Positions 1 to 8,834 of a stretch of DNA of 64,000 bases are shown piece after piece (the stretch's first letter is position 1; each line of letters begins with the position of its first letter). This stretch comes from Rhodoferax aquaticus (GTDB taxonomy: Bacteria > Pseudomonadota > Gammaproteobacteria > Burkholderiales > Burkholderiaceae_C): the NCBI RefSeq assembly GCF_006974105.1, contig NZ_CP036282.1, forward strand, positions 3,224,001 through 3,288,000, given 5' to 3'. The translations under genes were made by a program, and so were the position numbers. Under the pieces are notes generated by a model. The model was not told where the DNA came from. It ran no database searches and saw only the letters and a program-made list of their open reading frames with translations.

Positions 1-1
1 C

Positions 2-352
2 TGCGGTGCACAGGCGGCAGCCCACGCTTACTTTGGCAAACCGGCCGGCCAGCTCACTGCGGCCCAAGCTGTGTGGCTGGCCGCCATGCTGCACAACCCC
101 GCGCTGGAAGCCCGCCGCTGGAAAGCCACCGGCCAAATCAACCAGGCCCGCGCCCAGTGGGTGGCCAGCCACCTGCGCCCCCTGAAAAAAGCCCAGCGCG
201 CCAAGCTCATAGATGAGATTGCCACTGCAGCATGGACGATACCGACGGGCGAAGCCAGTAACACACCCGTTCGTGCAACGCTAGCGCAGCAAACGCATTA
301 CTTGCCATCAGAGTCAAACCATTGGCTGACGGCAAGTGCACTATCGCCATAA
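2..352 (+). CDS. Peptidoglycan glycosyltransferase (GT51), C-terminal part
   Basis: This reading frame is open from the first bases of the window, so the N-terminus lies outside. The visible start (AYFGKPAGQLTAAQAVWLAAM) has the late GT51 pattern 'YFGK.a.eLt..eaa.LAa', found in monofunctional transglycosylases (MtgA) and class A PBPs. The family polymerises lipid II glycan strands in the periplasm. About 80 residues follow, rich in Arg/Trp/Ala, with no transpeptidase domain. This favours a monofunctional enzyme or a short PBP1C-like tail. Which one cannot be settled from this fragment. A dispersed repeat follows the stop. Confidence 0.7.
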   Translation, partial: CGAQAAAHAYFGKPAGQLTAAQAVWLAAMLHNPALEARRWKATGQINQARAQWVASHLRPLKKAQRAKLIDEIATAAWTIPTGEASNTPVRATLAQQTHYLPSESNHWLTASALSP

Positions 353-363
353 ACCATCACTAC

Positions 364-410
364 AAATTGGATAGCTGGGTGCACTTATTCCACGGGCGCT
401 GGACGCGGTT
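364..410 (+). repeat. Dispersed repeat copy 1
   Basis: One of 12 copies of a roughly 45-nt element with the approximate core ATAGCTGCTTGCGCATATTC, then CAYGGGCGCTAG. This copy reads ATAGCTGGGTGCACTTATTC followed by CACGGGCGCTGG. It lies between the GT51 gene and the TMEM175-like gene. Confidence 0.7.
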
Positions 411-491
411 CTCTGCAACTTCGTGCCTAAGGACCTTCAAACTCGGCACAATGCGGACCTTCGCCCACTCCACTGCGACGAGCAGACGCGC

Positions 492-1073
492 ATGAACAAA
501 AACCGACTAGAAGCCTTTAGCGACGGCGTCATTGCCATCATCATCACCATCATGGTGCTGGAATTCAAAGTACCGCATGGCGAGGCACTGGCGGACCTGC
601 TGCCCTTGTGGCCGGTGTTTTTGAGCTATGTGCTGAGCTTTGTGTACGTGGGCATTTACTGGAACAACCACCACCATTTGTTGCACGCGGTGAAGAAGGT
701 GAATGGCACCATGCTGTGGGCCAATCTCAACCTCTTGTTTTGGCTCTCGCTCATGCCATTTGCGACGGCGTGGATGGGTGAAAACCACTTTGCAACCATG
801 CCGGTGGTGGTGTACTGCGTGGACCTGCTGATGTGTGCGCTGGCCTTTACCGTGCTCCAAAATTGCATCATTCGCCACGAAGGCCCCGACTCCGTGCTGC
901 GCCATGCGGTAGGCGCAGACCTCAAGGGCAAAGTGTCGGTCGCCAGCTACGTGCTGGCGATTCCCTTGGCACTACTGGGCTACCCTGGGTGGTCAGGCGT
1001 GTTGGTAGGCCTGGTCGCCTGCATCTGGTTTGTCCCCGACACCCGGATTGAAAAGGTACTGAACGAGCGCTAA
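492..1073 (+). CDS. TMEM175/DUF1211-family membrane protein
   Basis: A 193-residue protein that begins MNKNRLEAFSDGVIAIIITI. It carries the family signature R-x(3)-FSDGV-x-AI-x(2)-T near the N-terminus of the first membrane helix. About six hydrophobic segments follow, including one near residues 45-65 and a WxNHHH stretch. Bacterial TMEM175 homologues are potassium-selective channels of the inner membrane. That role is inferred from family membership only. The frame stays open 23 codons upstream, but the ATG at 492 places the signature where the family expects it. It appears to be a single-gene unit. Confidence 0.8.
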   Translation: MNKNRLEAFSDGVIAIIITIMVLEFKVPHGEALADLLPLWPVFLSYVLSFVYVGIYWNNHHHLLHAVKKVNGTMLWANLNLLFWLSLMPFATAWMGENHFATMPVVVYCVDLLMCALAFTVLQNCIIRHEGPDSVLRHAVGADLKGKVSVASYVLAIPLALLGYPGWSGVLVGLVACIWFVPDTRIEKVLNER

Positions 1074-1097
1074 CAGACCTTCGCTATTAGCACTCTC

Positions 1098-1146
1098 AAT
1101 TTTATAGCAGCTTGCCCTTATTAAACGGGGGCTAGCAGCCAATTTA
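1098..1146 (+). repeat. Dispersed repeat copy 2
   Basis: Diverged copy: TTTATAGCAGCTTGCCCTTA, then TTAAACGGGGGCTAGCAGCC. Same orientation as copy 1. Confidence 0.6.
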
Positions 1147-1333
1147 GGCAAGATTTTTCACTTTACGCCGGCAGTATTGTGGATGATCCGCGGAAGCGGT
1201 GGAGTCATTGACAGCGCCGATCACAACGATGACCGGAGTGTTGGCGGGCAACCCTATCTGATGAAGGCGGCAGATTTTTTGAAGCACGGCGGCCACACGC
1301 CACCGTCACGGGACTGACATACCAGTGCCCAAC

Positions 1334-1364
1334 AATTAGCCCCTACATTTTCTAGGGGCTAATT
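1334..1364 (+). promoter_or_regulatory. Perfect hairpin covering the phoD ribosome binding site
   Basis: AATTAGCCCCTA pairs perfectly with TAGGGGCTAATT (12 bp, 7-nt loop). The 3' arm contains the purine-rich AGGGGC, which is the only Shine-Dalgarno candidate for the GTG at 1367. The hairpin could therefore sequester the ribosome binding site, or the palindrome could be a DNA operator. A terminator is less likely because no T-run follows and the start codon comes 2 nt later. Confidence 0.5.
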
Positions 1365-1366
1365 CC

Positions 1367-2959
1367 GTGGATCGTCGTCGTTTTCTGAACACCGGTTCTG
1401 TGCTGAGTGGTGCTGGCTTGCTGGCGCCGGCTGTGGTGTTGGCACAGGCTGCACCCGCAGTGATCACACGCGACGCCATGCGCCCGCAGATGGCCCACGG
1501 CATCCAAAGTGGCGACCCCAAGGCTGACGGCGCCATCATCTGGACGCGCAGCGACCGCCCTGCACGCCTGTGGGTGGAATGGGCCACGACCGCCAGCTTC
1601 GCCAATGCCACGCGCGTGCGCGGCCCCCACATGCTGGAAGACACAGACTTCACGGGCCGCGTGGACCTGAGCCACTTGCCCGCTGGCCAAGAGATTTTTT
1701 ACCGCGTGGTGCTGCAAGATTTGCACAACGAACGCGTGTTGTCTGAGGCAATGAACGGCCACTTGCGTTTGCCTGCAGTCGCGGGCAGTACAGCGGTGCG
1801 TGATGTGCGCTTTACCTGGAGCGGGGACACGGCGGGCCAGGGCTGGGGTATCAACGAGGCTTGGGGCGGCATGAAGATTTACGAGCAAATGCGCAAGGTC
1901 GGCCCCGACTTTTTCTTGCACTGCGGAGACACCATTTACGCCGATGGCCCGATGGCTGCACAAGTCAAGCTGCCCGATGGCAGCCTATGGACCAACTTAG
2001 TCACCGAAGACGTGAGCAAGGTTGCGGAAACCTTGAACGAGTACCGGGGTCGCTACCGCTACAACCTGATGGACGCAAACGTGCGCCGCATGGCAGCCGA
2101 TGTGCCCCAAATCTGGCAGTGGGATGACCATGAGGTGAGCAATAACTGGTCTGACTCCAAAGACGTAAGCGGTGACCCACGCTACACCGAGAAAAACGTG
2201 CCCTTGCTGGTGGCCCGCGCCACCAAGGCCTTCCACGAATACGCACCGCTGCGCCGCACTGCGGATGCAGAGAGCGAGCGCGTTTACCGCCATCTACCCC
2301 AAGGCCCCTTGCTGGACATGTTCGTGGTGGACATGCGCAGCTACCGTGGCCCTAACAGCGCCAACCTGCAAACGGTGGAAAACGAGGAAAGCGCCTTCAT
2401 GGGTCGCCCGCAAATTGCTTGGCTGCTAGACGGCCTCAAGCGCTCCAAGGCCACCTGGAAGGTGATTGCTGCGGACATGCCCATTGGCCTGCACGTGGGT
2501 GATGGCAAAACGGCCCAAGGACAAGACAAATGGGAAGCCATTGCCAATGGTGACGACGGCACTCCTTTGGGGCGTGAGCTGGAAATTGCCCGCCTGCTGC
2601 GCGAGATCAAGCGTGCCCACATCAAAAACGTGGTGTGGCTGACCGCTGACGTGCACTACACGGCCGCCCACTACTTTGACCCAAGCAAAGCCAAGTTCAC
2701 CGACTTTGCACCCTTCTGGGAATTTGTGTCTGGCCCACTGAACGCAGGTGGCTTTGGCCCCAACAAAACCGATGCCACCTTTGGCATGCAAGTGATGTAC
2801 CAGAAAGCCCCGGCGGAGGCGAATGCCCCACCGAGCAGCGGCATGCAGTTCTTTGGCCAGGTGGACATTGACGCCAAAACCAAGGCCATGACCGTCACGC
2901 TCAAAGACTTGGCAGGCGCCTCACTGTACGCCAAGACATTGGCACCGCAACATGCCTAA
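1367..2959 (+). CDS. phoD: PhoD-like alkaline phosphatase/phosphodiesterase
   Basis: A 530-residue protein starting at a GTG. The N-terminus MDRRRFLNTGSVLSGAGLLA has a twin-arginine motif and hydrophobic stretch, so Tat export to the periplasm is predicted. An Ig-like N-terminal domain (about 35-130) leads into the metallophosphoesterase part. Visible metal-site motifs are GDTAGQ, HCGDTIYADGP, a WDDHEVSNNW stretch and WLTADVHYTA. PhoD enzymes use Ca/Fe to release phosphate from mono- and diesters. Two further secreted-protein genes follow, including a PhoA-type phosphatase, so this looks like a phosphate-scavenging cluster. No convincing Pho box was found. Confidence 0.88.
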   Translation: MDRRRFLNTGSVLSGAGLLAPAVVLAQAAPAVITRDAMRPQMAHGIQSGDPKADGAIIWTRSDRPARLWVEWATTASFANATRVRGPHMLEDTDFTGRVDLSHLPAGQEIFYRVVLQDLHNERVLSEAMNGHLRLPAVAGSTAVRDVRFTWSGDTAGQGWGINEAWGGMKIYEQMRKVGPDFFLHCGDTIYADGPMAAQVKLPDGSLWTNLVTEDVSKVAETLNEYRGRYRYNLMDANVRRMAADVPQIWQWDDHEVSNNWSDSKDVSGDPRYTEKNVPLLVARATKAFHEYAPLRRTADAESERVYRHLPQGPLLDMFVVDMRSYRGPNSANLQTVENEESAFMGRPQIAWLLDGLKRSKATWKVIAADMPIGLHVGDGKTAQGQDKWEAIANGDDGTPLGRELEIARLLREIKRAHIKNVVWLTADVHYTAAHYFDPSKAKFTDFAPFWEFVSGPLNAGGFGPNKTDATFGMQVMYQKAPAEANAPPSSGMQFFGQVDIDAKTKAMTVTLKDLAGASLYAKTLAPQHA

Positions 2960-2980
2960 ACCCCAACGCAATTGCCCACT

Positions 2981-3547
2981 ATGAACCTACCCTACCCTCC
3001 AGCCCCATCGCAGCGCAGGCTCACGACGCTCCGTGCTGTGATGGCCGTCACTGCCGCGCTGTGGTTTGGCGCTTTGCATGCCCAAACCACAGCGACTAGC
3101 CCCAGCCAGGACTTACCAGAAATCAAGTTTCGCGACTTCTTCCGCAGCAGCAGTAAAGCCGGAGGTTTGGAGCTAGGCGACGCCTTGCTGCAGGCCAAAG
3201 GCACAAGCGCGCGCCTGGTGGGCTACATGGTGAAGCAAGAAACCCCGTCACTGGGACGCTTCATGCTCACACCCCGCCCCGTGCAGATGAGTGAACATGC
3301 CGATGGCGAGGCCGACGACTTGCCTGTCGCCACGGTAATGGTGTATCTGGACCCCAGTCAATCGGCGTGGGTCGTACCGCATACCCGGGGCCTGATTGAA
3401 GTGCGTGGCGTAGTCGATGTGGGCCGTTTTGAAGAAAAAGATGGCCGCGTCTCTTGGATACGCATGCAACTTGCACCTGAGGCCACCAAGGGCATGAACC
3501 CCATGGAACTTGCCATGTACTTGCACAACCAGCAGCACCAGCACTAG
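2981..3547 (+). CDS. Secreted protein of unknown function
   Basis: A 188-residue protein. From the ATG at 2981 it has a signal peptide with a hydrophobic core near residues 20-35 and an ALHAQ-type cleavage site. The mature part includes a segment (GTSARLVGYMVKQE...) reminiscent of DUF3299-type beta-barrel lipoproteins, but I cannot confirm the family. The C-terminus is His-rich (NQQHQH). It lies 21 nt after phoD and 85 nt before the PhoA-type phosphatase in the same direction, so a shared transcript is likely. Function unknown; a periplasmic location is inferred. Confidence 0.7.
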   Translation: MNLPYPPAPSQRRLTTLRAVMAVTAALWFGALHAQTTATSPSQDLPEIKFRDFFRSSSKAGGLELGDALLQAKGTSARLVGYMVKQETPSLGRFMLTPRPVQMSEHADGEADDLPVATVMVYLDPSQSAWVVPHTRGLIEVRGVVDVGRFEEKDGRVSWIRMQLAPEATKGMNPMELAMYLHNQQHQH

Positions 3548-3632
3548 GCGCAGCCCATACACAGCCACCCTCAGTTTCTCGTCTCGAAGTCCTTGTTCAT
3601 CCACGTATCGCTTTTTTTCCATCGACCTTTGT

Positions 3633-5690
3633 ATGACACCTAAACCACTATTCCCCCTTGCGCGCCTTGCCTTTGGCTTGTGCGCACTTGCCACCTTGAG
3701 CGCGCACGCCGCGCCCAGCGTGAGCCGCCTGACGCCACCCAGCGAGCTGTTTAGCAGCGGCCAAGCGGCCCCGGTGATTGCCCGCTTTTTGCCCGGACAG
3801 CGCTTTGACCTGCAAGCCACACTGCGCCCCGATGACGCGGGAAAAACCATCACCGCAGCGCAATTTGCGATTGACGGCAAACCCGTCAAAGCCACGGTGG
3901 CCCTGAAAGCCTGCGGAAAAGACTGCTTGAATGGCGTGCCTGGCAATGCCACCATCGCCACCCTGCGCGCTGCCAGTGCAGACAAGCCTGGTGTGCACAC
4001 CTTTACGGTGAGTGGCACGCAAAGCGACGGCCAAACCGTCACCGCCCAAGGCAACTTTGAAGTGGTGGCCTTGCTACCAGGCGGCCAAAAGGTGAAGAAC
4101 ATCATCATCATGCTGGGTGACGGTATGGGCGCTGCGCAGCGCACGGCAGCACGCATCGTGGCGGGCGGCTATGCCCAGGGCAAAAATATCACCCCTTTGG
4201 CGATGGACACCTTCCCAGTCACAGCCATGGTGAAGACCGCCTCGCTGAACTCAGTGGTGACTGACTCGGCGCCTGGCATGACCGGCTACGTGTCTGGCAA
4301 CAAAAACAACAACAACGAAGAAGGTGTGTTCCCTGACGACACCACGGACCCGTTTGACAACCCCCGTATCGAGTACCTGAGCGAATACCTGCACCGCACC
4401 CAAGGCAAGGCGCTGGGCGTGGTAACCACAGCCGACGTGTTCGATGCCACCCCTGCAGGCAATGCGGTGCACACCAGCAACCGGGGTGCTGGCACCGGCA
4501 TCGTGGACCAATTTTTGGATGACCGTGGCAACACCGGCCTGACCGTGCTCATGGGCGGCGGACGCAAATGGTTTGTGCCCTCCACCGTGCCGGGCTCTGC
4601 CCGTGGCGACAAAACCGACTACGCCTTTTCCTCCACCGACGACCACACCGCTGAAATCGTGAAGCGCTGGGGTGCTGCTGCCGGCGCCTTGGACAAAGAC
4701 CGTGACTTGCTGGGTGACTTCAAGTCTGCAGGCTTTGCCTATGCGGGTGACAAGACTGGCTTGGACGCGATCGACGCCAGCAAAACAGAGCGCCTTTTGG
4801 GCCTGTTTGCCCACTCCAACATGAACGTGGCCTTGGACAAGATGGATGGCCGTCGCAACAAGGCGCGCGGCATCAGCGGCCGCGTGGTGGACGACTACGG
4901 CTTCCCTGACCAACCGATGTTGGACGAGATGACTGCCAAGGCCCTGAGCGTGCTGGAGCGCCAAAAGAAAGGCTTTGTATTGATGGTGGAAGGCGCGTCT
5001 ATCGACAAGCAAGCCCACAACATGGACACCGAGCGCTGGATGTTGGACACCATCGAGTTTGACCGCGCCATCAAGCTAGCCCAAGAGTTCGCACGCAAGA
5101 ACGGCGACACCTTGGTCATTGTGACGGCTGACCACGAATGCTCTGGCGCCGCGTTGATTGGAGGCTCCCGCGTGACCGATGCCCGCTTGCAAGAGTTGGT
5201 GCGTGAAGGCGGTGTGGCCAACTTGCGCGACAAAGTGGTGGGCATTTACGAACAAGCCGGCTTCCCCAAGTACAAAATCTCAGGCGACGGCTACCCCGAA
5301 ACCACCGACATCGACTACAAGTTGCTGGTGGCCTATGGTGCCAACTCGGACCGCTATGAAGACTACCGCACCAACGACCGCCCCCTGCAAGACAGCCAAC
5401 AGCCTTTTGTGAAGAAAGAGCCTTTATCGGCTTACCCTGCCACTCCCCTGGCACGCGATGTGGACGGCAAGTTCATGGTCACCGGCCAAGTGCCTGGCGA
5501 GAGCGCGGTACACACTGCCACCGACATCCCCTTGTCGGCCTTTGGCCCAGGTGCCTATAGCTTTACTGGCGTGATTGACAACACCGACGTGTTCTTCAAA
5601 CTCGCCCAAGCCGCCACCAAAGGCGTGGTGCTGCCAGAAGGATTGGTCGCAAGCCTGCGGACGAAAGCCCCAGCGCCTGCTAAGAAGTAA
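3633..5690 (+). CDS. Alkaline phosphatase (PhoA superfamily)
   Basis: A 685-residue secreted phosphomonoesterase. The ATG at 3633 gives a good signal peptide (LARLAFGLCALATLSAHAAP); the frame is open further upstream but overlaps the previous gene. An N-terminal beta-rich domain (about 25-150) precedes the catalytic domain. That domain starts NIIIMLGDGMGAAQ (metal-binding Asp) and has the nucleophile region VVTDSAPGMTGYVSG and the late metal motif VTADHECSG. Length is well above E. coli PhoA, as in the large Asn-rich PhoA-like enzymes of betaproteobacteria. It is followed by a strong hairpin. Confidence 0.88.
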   Translation: MTPKPLFPLARLAFGLCALATLSAHAAPSVSRLTPPSELFSSGQAAPVIARFLPGQRFDLQATLRPDDAGKTITAAQFAIDGKPVKATVALKACGKDCLNGVPGNATIATLRAASADKPGVHTFTVSGTQSDGQTVTAQGNFEVVALLPGGQKVKNIIIMLGDGMGAAQRTAARIVAGGYAQGKNITPLAMDTFPVTAMVKTASLNSVVTDSAPGMTGYVSGNKNNNNEEGVFPDDTTDPFDNPRIEYLSEYLHRTQGKALGVVTTADVFDATPAGNAVHTSNRGAGTGIVDQFLDDRGNTGLTVLMGGGRKWFVPSTVPGSARGDKTDYAFSSTDDHTAEIVKRWGAAAGALDKDRDLLGDFKSAGFAYAGDKTGLDAIDASKTERLLGLFAHSNMNVALDKMDGRRNKARGISGRVVDDYGFPDQPMLDEMTAKALSVLERQKKGFVLMVEGASIDKQAHNMDTERWMLDTIEFDRAIKLAQEFARKNGDTLVIVTADHECSGAALIGGSRVTDARLQELVREGGVANLRDKVVGIYEQAGFPKYKISGDGYPETTDIDYKLLVAYGANSDRYEDYRTNDRPLQDSQQPFVKKEPLSAYPATPLARDVDGKFMVTGQVPGESAVHTATDIPLSAFGPGAYSFTGVIDNTDVFFKLAQAATKGVVLPEGLVASLRTKAPAPAKK

Positions 5691-5717
5691 GCGGACGCCT
5701 TAGCCCGGCTAAGCCAT

Positions 5718-5758
5718 CAGCCCACATCCCTGCAATAGCGGGGTTGTGGGCTGCGTCA
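5718..5758 (+). terminator. Terminator-like hairpin after alkaline phosphatase
   Basis: CAGCCCACA (5718-5726) pairs with TGTGGGCTG (5745-5753), with extra C/G pairing inside. Only a weak T-containing tail follows. Confidence 0.5.
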
Positions 5759-5851
5759 TTTCAGGGTCTTAACCCGCTGGAGGTACCACGCTAGGCGTTG
5801 CGCCGACTTCGGACCCTCGCATCGGAGGCATAGCCACCTGCCCTATTCGCT

Positions 5852-5904
5852 ATTTTTTAGATAGCTGACAACGCACTATTCATGGGCGCCACCGCCAGAT
5901 TAGC
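5852..5904 (+). repeat. Dispersed repeat copy 3
   Basis: TTAGATAGCTGACAACGCAC, then TATTCATGGGCGCCACCGCC. Located between two convergent genes. Confidence 0.65.
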
Positions 5905-5913
5905 CGATACGAT

Positions 5914-6882
5914 TTAGCTAGCAAGGCAGTGTTTCAAGGCAGCGGCCACATCGCCATAGGCAAAGCGGTAGCCTGACCCCAGCAAACGCGTGGGCGCCAC
6001 GCGCTGGCCCTCAAGCAACAAGCCCGCTTGCTCCCCCATGAGCACGCGTAACACCCAAGCGGGCGTAGGTAGGGGCAAGGCCCAGCTGCGGTGCATGGCC
6101 TGGGCTGCGACTTGCATGAACATGTGTTGGCTGCACGCTTGCGGGGCGGTGAGGTTGTAGACGCCTTGAGCCTGCATAGCAGGCAAGCGCATGAGATGGG
6201 CGACAGCACCCAACACATCGGCCAAATGCACCCAACTTACCACCTGTTGACCGTTGCCCAACTGGCCGCCCACGCCTAGGCGCAATGGCAAGACCATTTT
6301 GGGCAAAGCCCCCTGCCCCGTGCTACACGGCCCCAGCACCACGCCAATGCGCAGCAAGGCCAACGGCACGCCCATGGCCTGCACCGCCTTGGCGCTGGCC
6401 TCCCAGGCTTGGCACAGCTCAGACATGAAGATGGCTTGCGGTGCAGCGTCTTCCGCCAACTCAGTGCGGTCACCCTGGGCTTGCACGCCGTAAAACCCAA
6501 TGGCAGAGCCAGAAATCATGAGCCGAGGCTTGGTGTGCGCGCGCTGCAGCCATGCTACCAAGGCGTCAGTTACGCCGCTGCGGCTGGCCAGCAACACCGC
6601 CTTGCGAGCCGCCGTCCACCGCGGCCCCACCACCGGTTCACCCGCGAGGTTGATGACCACGTCAAATGCGCTTTGCACTGACAGGGCATCAAAGTTTGAG
6701 AACGTGACCACCTGACTCCCCAATACCGCTTGCGCCTTGCCGGGGTTGCGCGTCAACACGGTCACGCTGTGGCCGTCCGCCAGCAAGGCTTTGCACAAAG
6801 CGCTGCCTATGAACCCGGTGCCCCCGGTGATGAGTACACGTTGTGGTGTGGGGAAAAAATGCAAACCCGCAGCTTGTGCCAT
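5914..6882 (-). CDS. YfcH-like NAD(P)-dependent epimerase (TIGR01777 family)
   Basis: A 322-residue SDR-type protein. Residues 15-30 (RVLITGGTGFIGSALCKALL) form the Rossmann dinucleotide-binding loop GxxGxxG. Later signatures include NLAGEPV, ISGSAIGFYG and the DUF1731-like C-terminal end with LLEGQRVAPTRLL. These are diagnostic of the YfcH/TIGR01777 sugar-epimerase-like group, whose substrate is unknown. It is a monocistronic gene convergent with the phosphatase cluster, reading away from the HiPIP gene's terminator. Confidence 0.85.
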   Translation of the reverse strand: MAQAAGLHFFPTPQRVLITGGTGFIGSALCKALLADGHSVTVLTRNPGKAQAVLGSQVVTFSNFDALSVQSAFDVVINLAGEPVVGPRWTAARKAVLLASRSGVTDALVAWLQRAHTKPRLMISGSAIGFYGVQAQGDRTELAEDAAPQAIFMSELCQAWEASAKAVQAMGVPLALLRIGVVLGPCSTGQGALPKMVLPLRLGVGGQLGNGQQVVSWVHLADVLGAVAHLMRLPAMQAQGVYNLTAPQACSQHMFMQVAAQAMHRSWALPLPTPAWVLRVLMGEQAGLLLEGQRVAPTRLLGSGYRFAYGDVAAALKHCLAS

Positions 6883-6990
6883 GGCAAACCTTTCATGCGT
6901 ATCAGTGCGCAGTCCGCATGGTGGCAGAAGCAGACCGTGTCAGTCTTGCCACTGCGCAATACCCGCACGGCGATGGCGGTTGGGCGCATA

Positions 6991-7018
6991 AAAAAAGCCC
7001 AAGCAGGCTTGGGCTTTT
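6991..7018 (-). terminator. Rho-independent terminator of HiPIP gene
   Basis: AAAAGCCCAAGC (6993-7004) and GCTTGGGCTTTT (7007-7018) form a perfect stem with A/T runs on both sides. It lies 3' of the HiPIP gene. Confidence 0.8.
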
Positions 7019-7064
7019 GAACGGCGTGCGCACCGCACGCGCAGGGAGACCGAAACGGTCTACA

Positions 7065-7382
7065 TCAGGCCTTCTTGGCCCAGGCGCTGCACCAGCCTTT
7101 GCCAGCCACTTGTTTGCCCGCAAACAAGGGGCAGCCACCTGCTGCATCACTGGCTTTGCCTTGGAACAAGGCACAGCTATGGCAGTTTTGGCCCGCTGCG
7201 TACTTGGGATATTTGGTTTTGTCGGTCTTGGTGGCGTCCGCAAAATAACCCAAGGCCTTGGCTTGTGGGTCGGCTTCCGTCAACGCGGCTTGCGCGAAGG
7301 CGGTGTTGCACAGGCTGGCGCACGCTACCAGGCCAGCGCCGCTAAGAGATTGGATTACAAAGGTTCTACGGTTAGTGGTCAT
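7065..7382 (-). CDS. High-potential iron-sulfur protein (HiPIP)
   Basis: A 105-residue precursor. MTTNRRTFVIQSLSGAGLVA is a Tat signal (RR-x-F), and processing after FAQA is expected. The mature part of about 70 residues has the HiPIP cysteine set: NCHSC, GGCPLF and GWCSAW, four Cys that ligate one [4Fe-4S] cluster. HiPIPs are soluble periplasmic electron carriers between the bc1 complex and reaction centres or oxidases. The start at 7382 was chosen over an in-frame codon five residues upstream because GGAGAG lies 7 nt before it. It is followed by its own terminator. Confidence 0.93.
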   Translation of the reverse strand: MTTNRRTFVIQSLSGAGLVACASLCNTAFAQAALTEADPQAKALGYFADATKTDKTKYPKYAAGQNCHSCALFQGKASDAAGGCPLFAGKQVAGKGWCSAWAKKA

Positions 7383-7472
7383 GGTGATTCTCTCCAACTC
7401 GCATCGGCCACGTTACACGCCGATGGAAACGCCAATATGAGCGCAGCTGGAATTTACCGGGACCCCAATACC

Positions 7473-8834
7473 CTAGTGTTGCGCTATGTCAAGAGTGACC
7501 AGAAATTGGCACCCCACCCCATGGGCGCCCGGCAGCAATACCACATGGCCGCCCAAGCGTTTGCAAGCTTGCCGCACGATCGCCAAACCTAGGCCAGCGC
7601 CCGGTGCCGCGTGGTCTAGCCCACGATGAAACCGCTCAAACACCAGCTCGCGCTGCTCGGCGGGAATACCGGGGCCGTTGTCCGACACGGACAGTACGAC
7701 CTGCCGCCCGTTGTGCACCAGGCTGACGTCGACTTTGCCGCCCTGCTGCACATAGCGAATCGCATTGCCCACCAAGTTGTGCAAGATGGACTTGAACGTT
7801 TGCCGCTCGGTCGTGACCACCAAACGGTCGGGCGCATCGAGTCCCAGTTCGATGTTGCGCTGCATGGCGCTGGGCACCAACGCGGCCAACTCGCTACGCA
7901 CATCCTGGGCAAGGTCCAGGGGCGCTAGGGTGGTGACGCGCTCACCGCCCACATGGGCCAATTGCAACAACTGCCCCACCAAATGCGAGGCCCGAGCCAA
8001 GGCCGCATCTAGATGGTCTTCTGCCTCGCTGCGTGTTTCGGGGTCTTGTGCCATCCGCAGCACATGGGCTTGGGCAGACACCACCGCCATAGGCGTGCGC
8101 AGTTCATGCGCGGCCTCTTGCACAAACGCGGTTTCACGCTCCACTTTGTGGCGCAACTTGTCTAACATGCTGTCCAAGGCCTGTTGCAGGGGCTGCAACT
8201 CGGCGTAGCGGGTGTCAATACCCGTGGGTGCCAAATCATTGGGGCTGCGGGCCGCGATATGGGCTGACATCAGCTGCAAAGGGCGCAATCCGCGCCGCAC
8301 GGCAATCCACATCACCAGTGAAATCAAGGTGAAGGCAATCACCATATACGGCAGCAGGTCCAAGGCGATGGCCCGCAAAGCCCAGCCCAGCTCCAGCCTG
8401 GGGTGTGCAACCACCAAGGTCCATTGCGGCAGCTCGGTGCGTGCCACATACACCGGGCGACCACCTGCGGTTTCTTCGGTGAGATGGTCCACATGCCCCG
8501 TGAGCTGCGCATGTTCCAGCGAAGCATGCGCATAGACCAAGCGGCCATCCTTGTCCCACAACTGAATCAGCAAGGCCAAGGGCACCTGTTCCTCGTCAAA
8601 AATCTTGTTTTGAATATCGGCCAAGCCCTTCACCAAGGCACGGGCTTGGTCAGGGTCTTGCACAGAGGCCAACGACTCTGCCACATAGCGGCCAAAGGTA
8701 CGGGACTTGGCGTCAATATCGTGGAAGTTACGCCAGTAGGAGTAGGCAATCAGCGCGTCCCAGACCAAGAAAAAAACCAGGAACAGGCCCAGCATCACCC
8801 GCTTGACCAGCGTGGGGCGCCACCAGATTTTCAT
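7473..8834 (-). CDS. Sensor histidine kinase, QseC-like
   Basis: A 453-residue inner-membrane kinase. A first membrane helix spans about residues 10-30, a periplasmic sensor about 31-155, and a second helix about 157-180. HAMP, the H-box AAHELRTPMAV (phospho-acceptor His) and the ATP-binding N/G boxes NLVGNAIRYV and SDNGPGIP then follow. It overlaps the upstream response regulator by 4 nt (ATGA), so the two are translationally coupled. The organisation matches QseC/PmrB-type sensors. The ligand is unknown. Confidence 0.88.
   Translation of the reverse strand: MKIWWRPTLVKRVMLGLFLVFFLVWDALIAYSYWRNFHDIDAKSRTFGRYVAESLASVQDPDQARALVKGLADIQNKIFDEEQVPLALLIQLWDKDGRLVYAHASLEHAQLTGHVDHLTEETAGGRPVYVARTELPQWTLVVAHPRLELGWALRAIALDLLPYMVIAFTLISLVMWIAVRRGLRPLQLMSAHIAARSPNDLAPTGIDTRYAELQPLQQALDSMLDKLRHKVERETAFVQEAAHELRTPMAVVSAQAHVLRMAQDPETRSEAEDHLDAALARASHLVGQLLQLAHVGGERVTTLAPLDLAQDVRSELAALVPSAMQRNIELGLDAPDRLVVTTERQTFKSILHNLVGNAIRYVQQGGKVDVSLVHNGRQVVLSVSDNGPGIPAEQRELVFERFHRGLDHAAPGAGLGLAIVRQACKRLGGHVVLLPGAHGVGCQFLVTLDIAQH

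Larger units (their letters stand above)
1074..1366. other. Intergenic region with repeat, short ORF and hairpin
   Basis: No convincing gene lies here. It holds dispersed repeat copy 2, a 44-codon open frame at 1183-1317 (MIRGSGGVIDSADHND...) that I do not recognise and that lacks a clear ribosome binding site, and a perfect hairpin directly before the next gene. Confidence 0.5.

Noticed and set aside
1183..1317. 44-residue gene upstream of phoD
   Set aside because: No family, no ribosome binding site and no coupling; retained only as a note on the intergenic region.
3248..4156. 302-codon minus-strand frame
   Set aside because: Opposite the unknown secreted protein and the alkaline phosphatase, both of which have signal peptides and, for the phosphatase, catalytic motifs.
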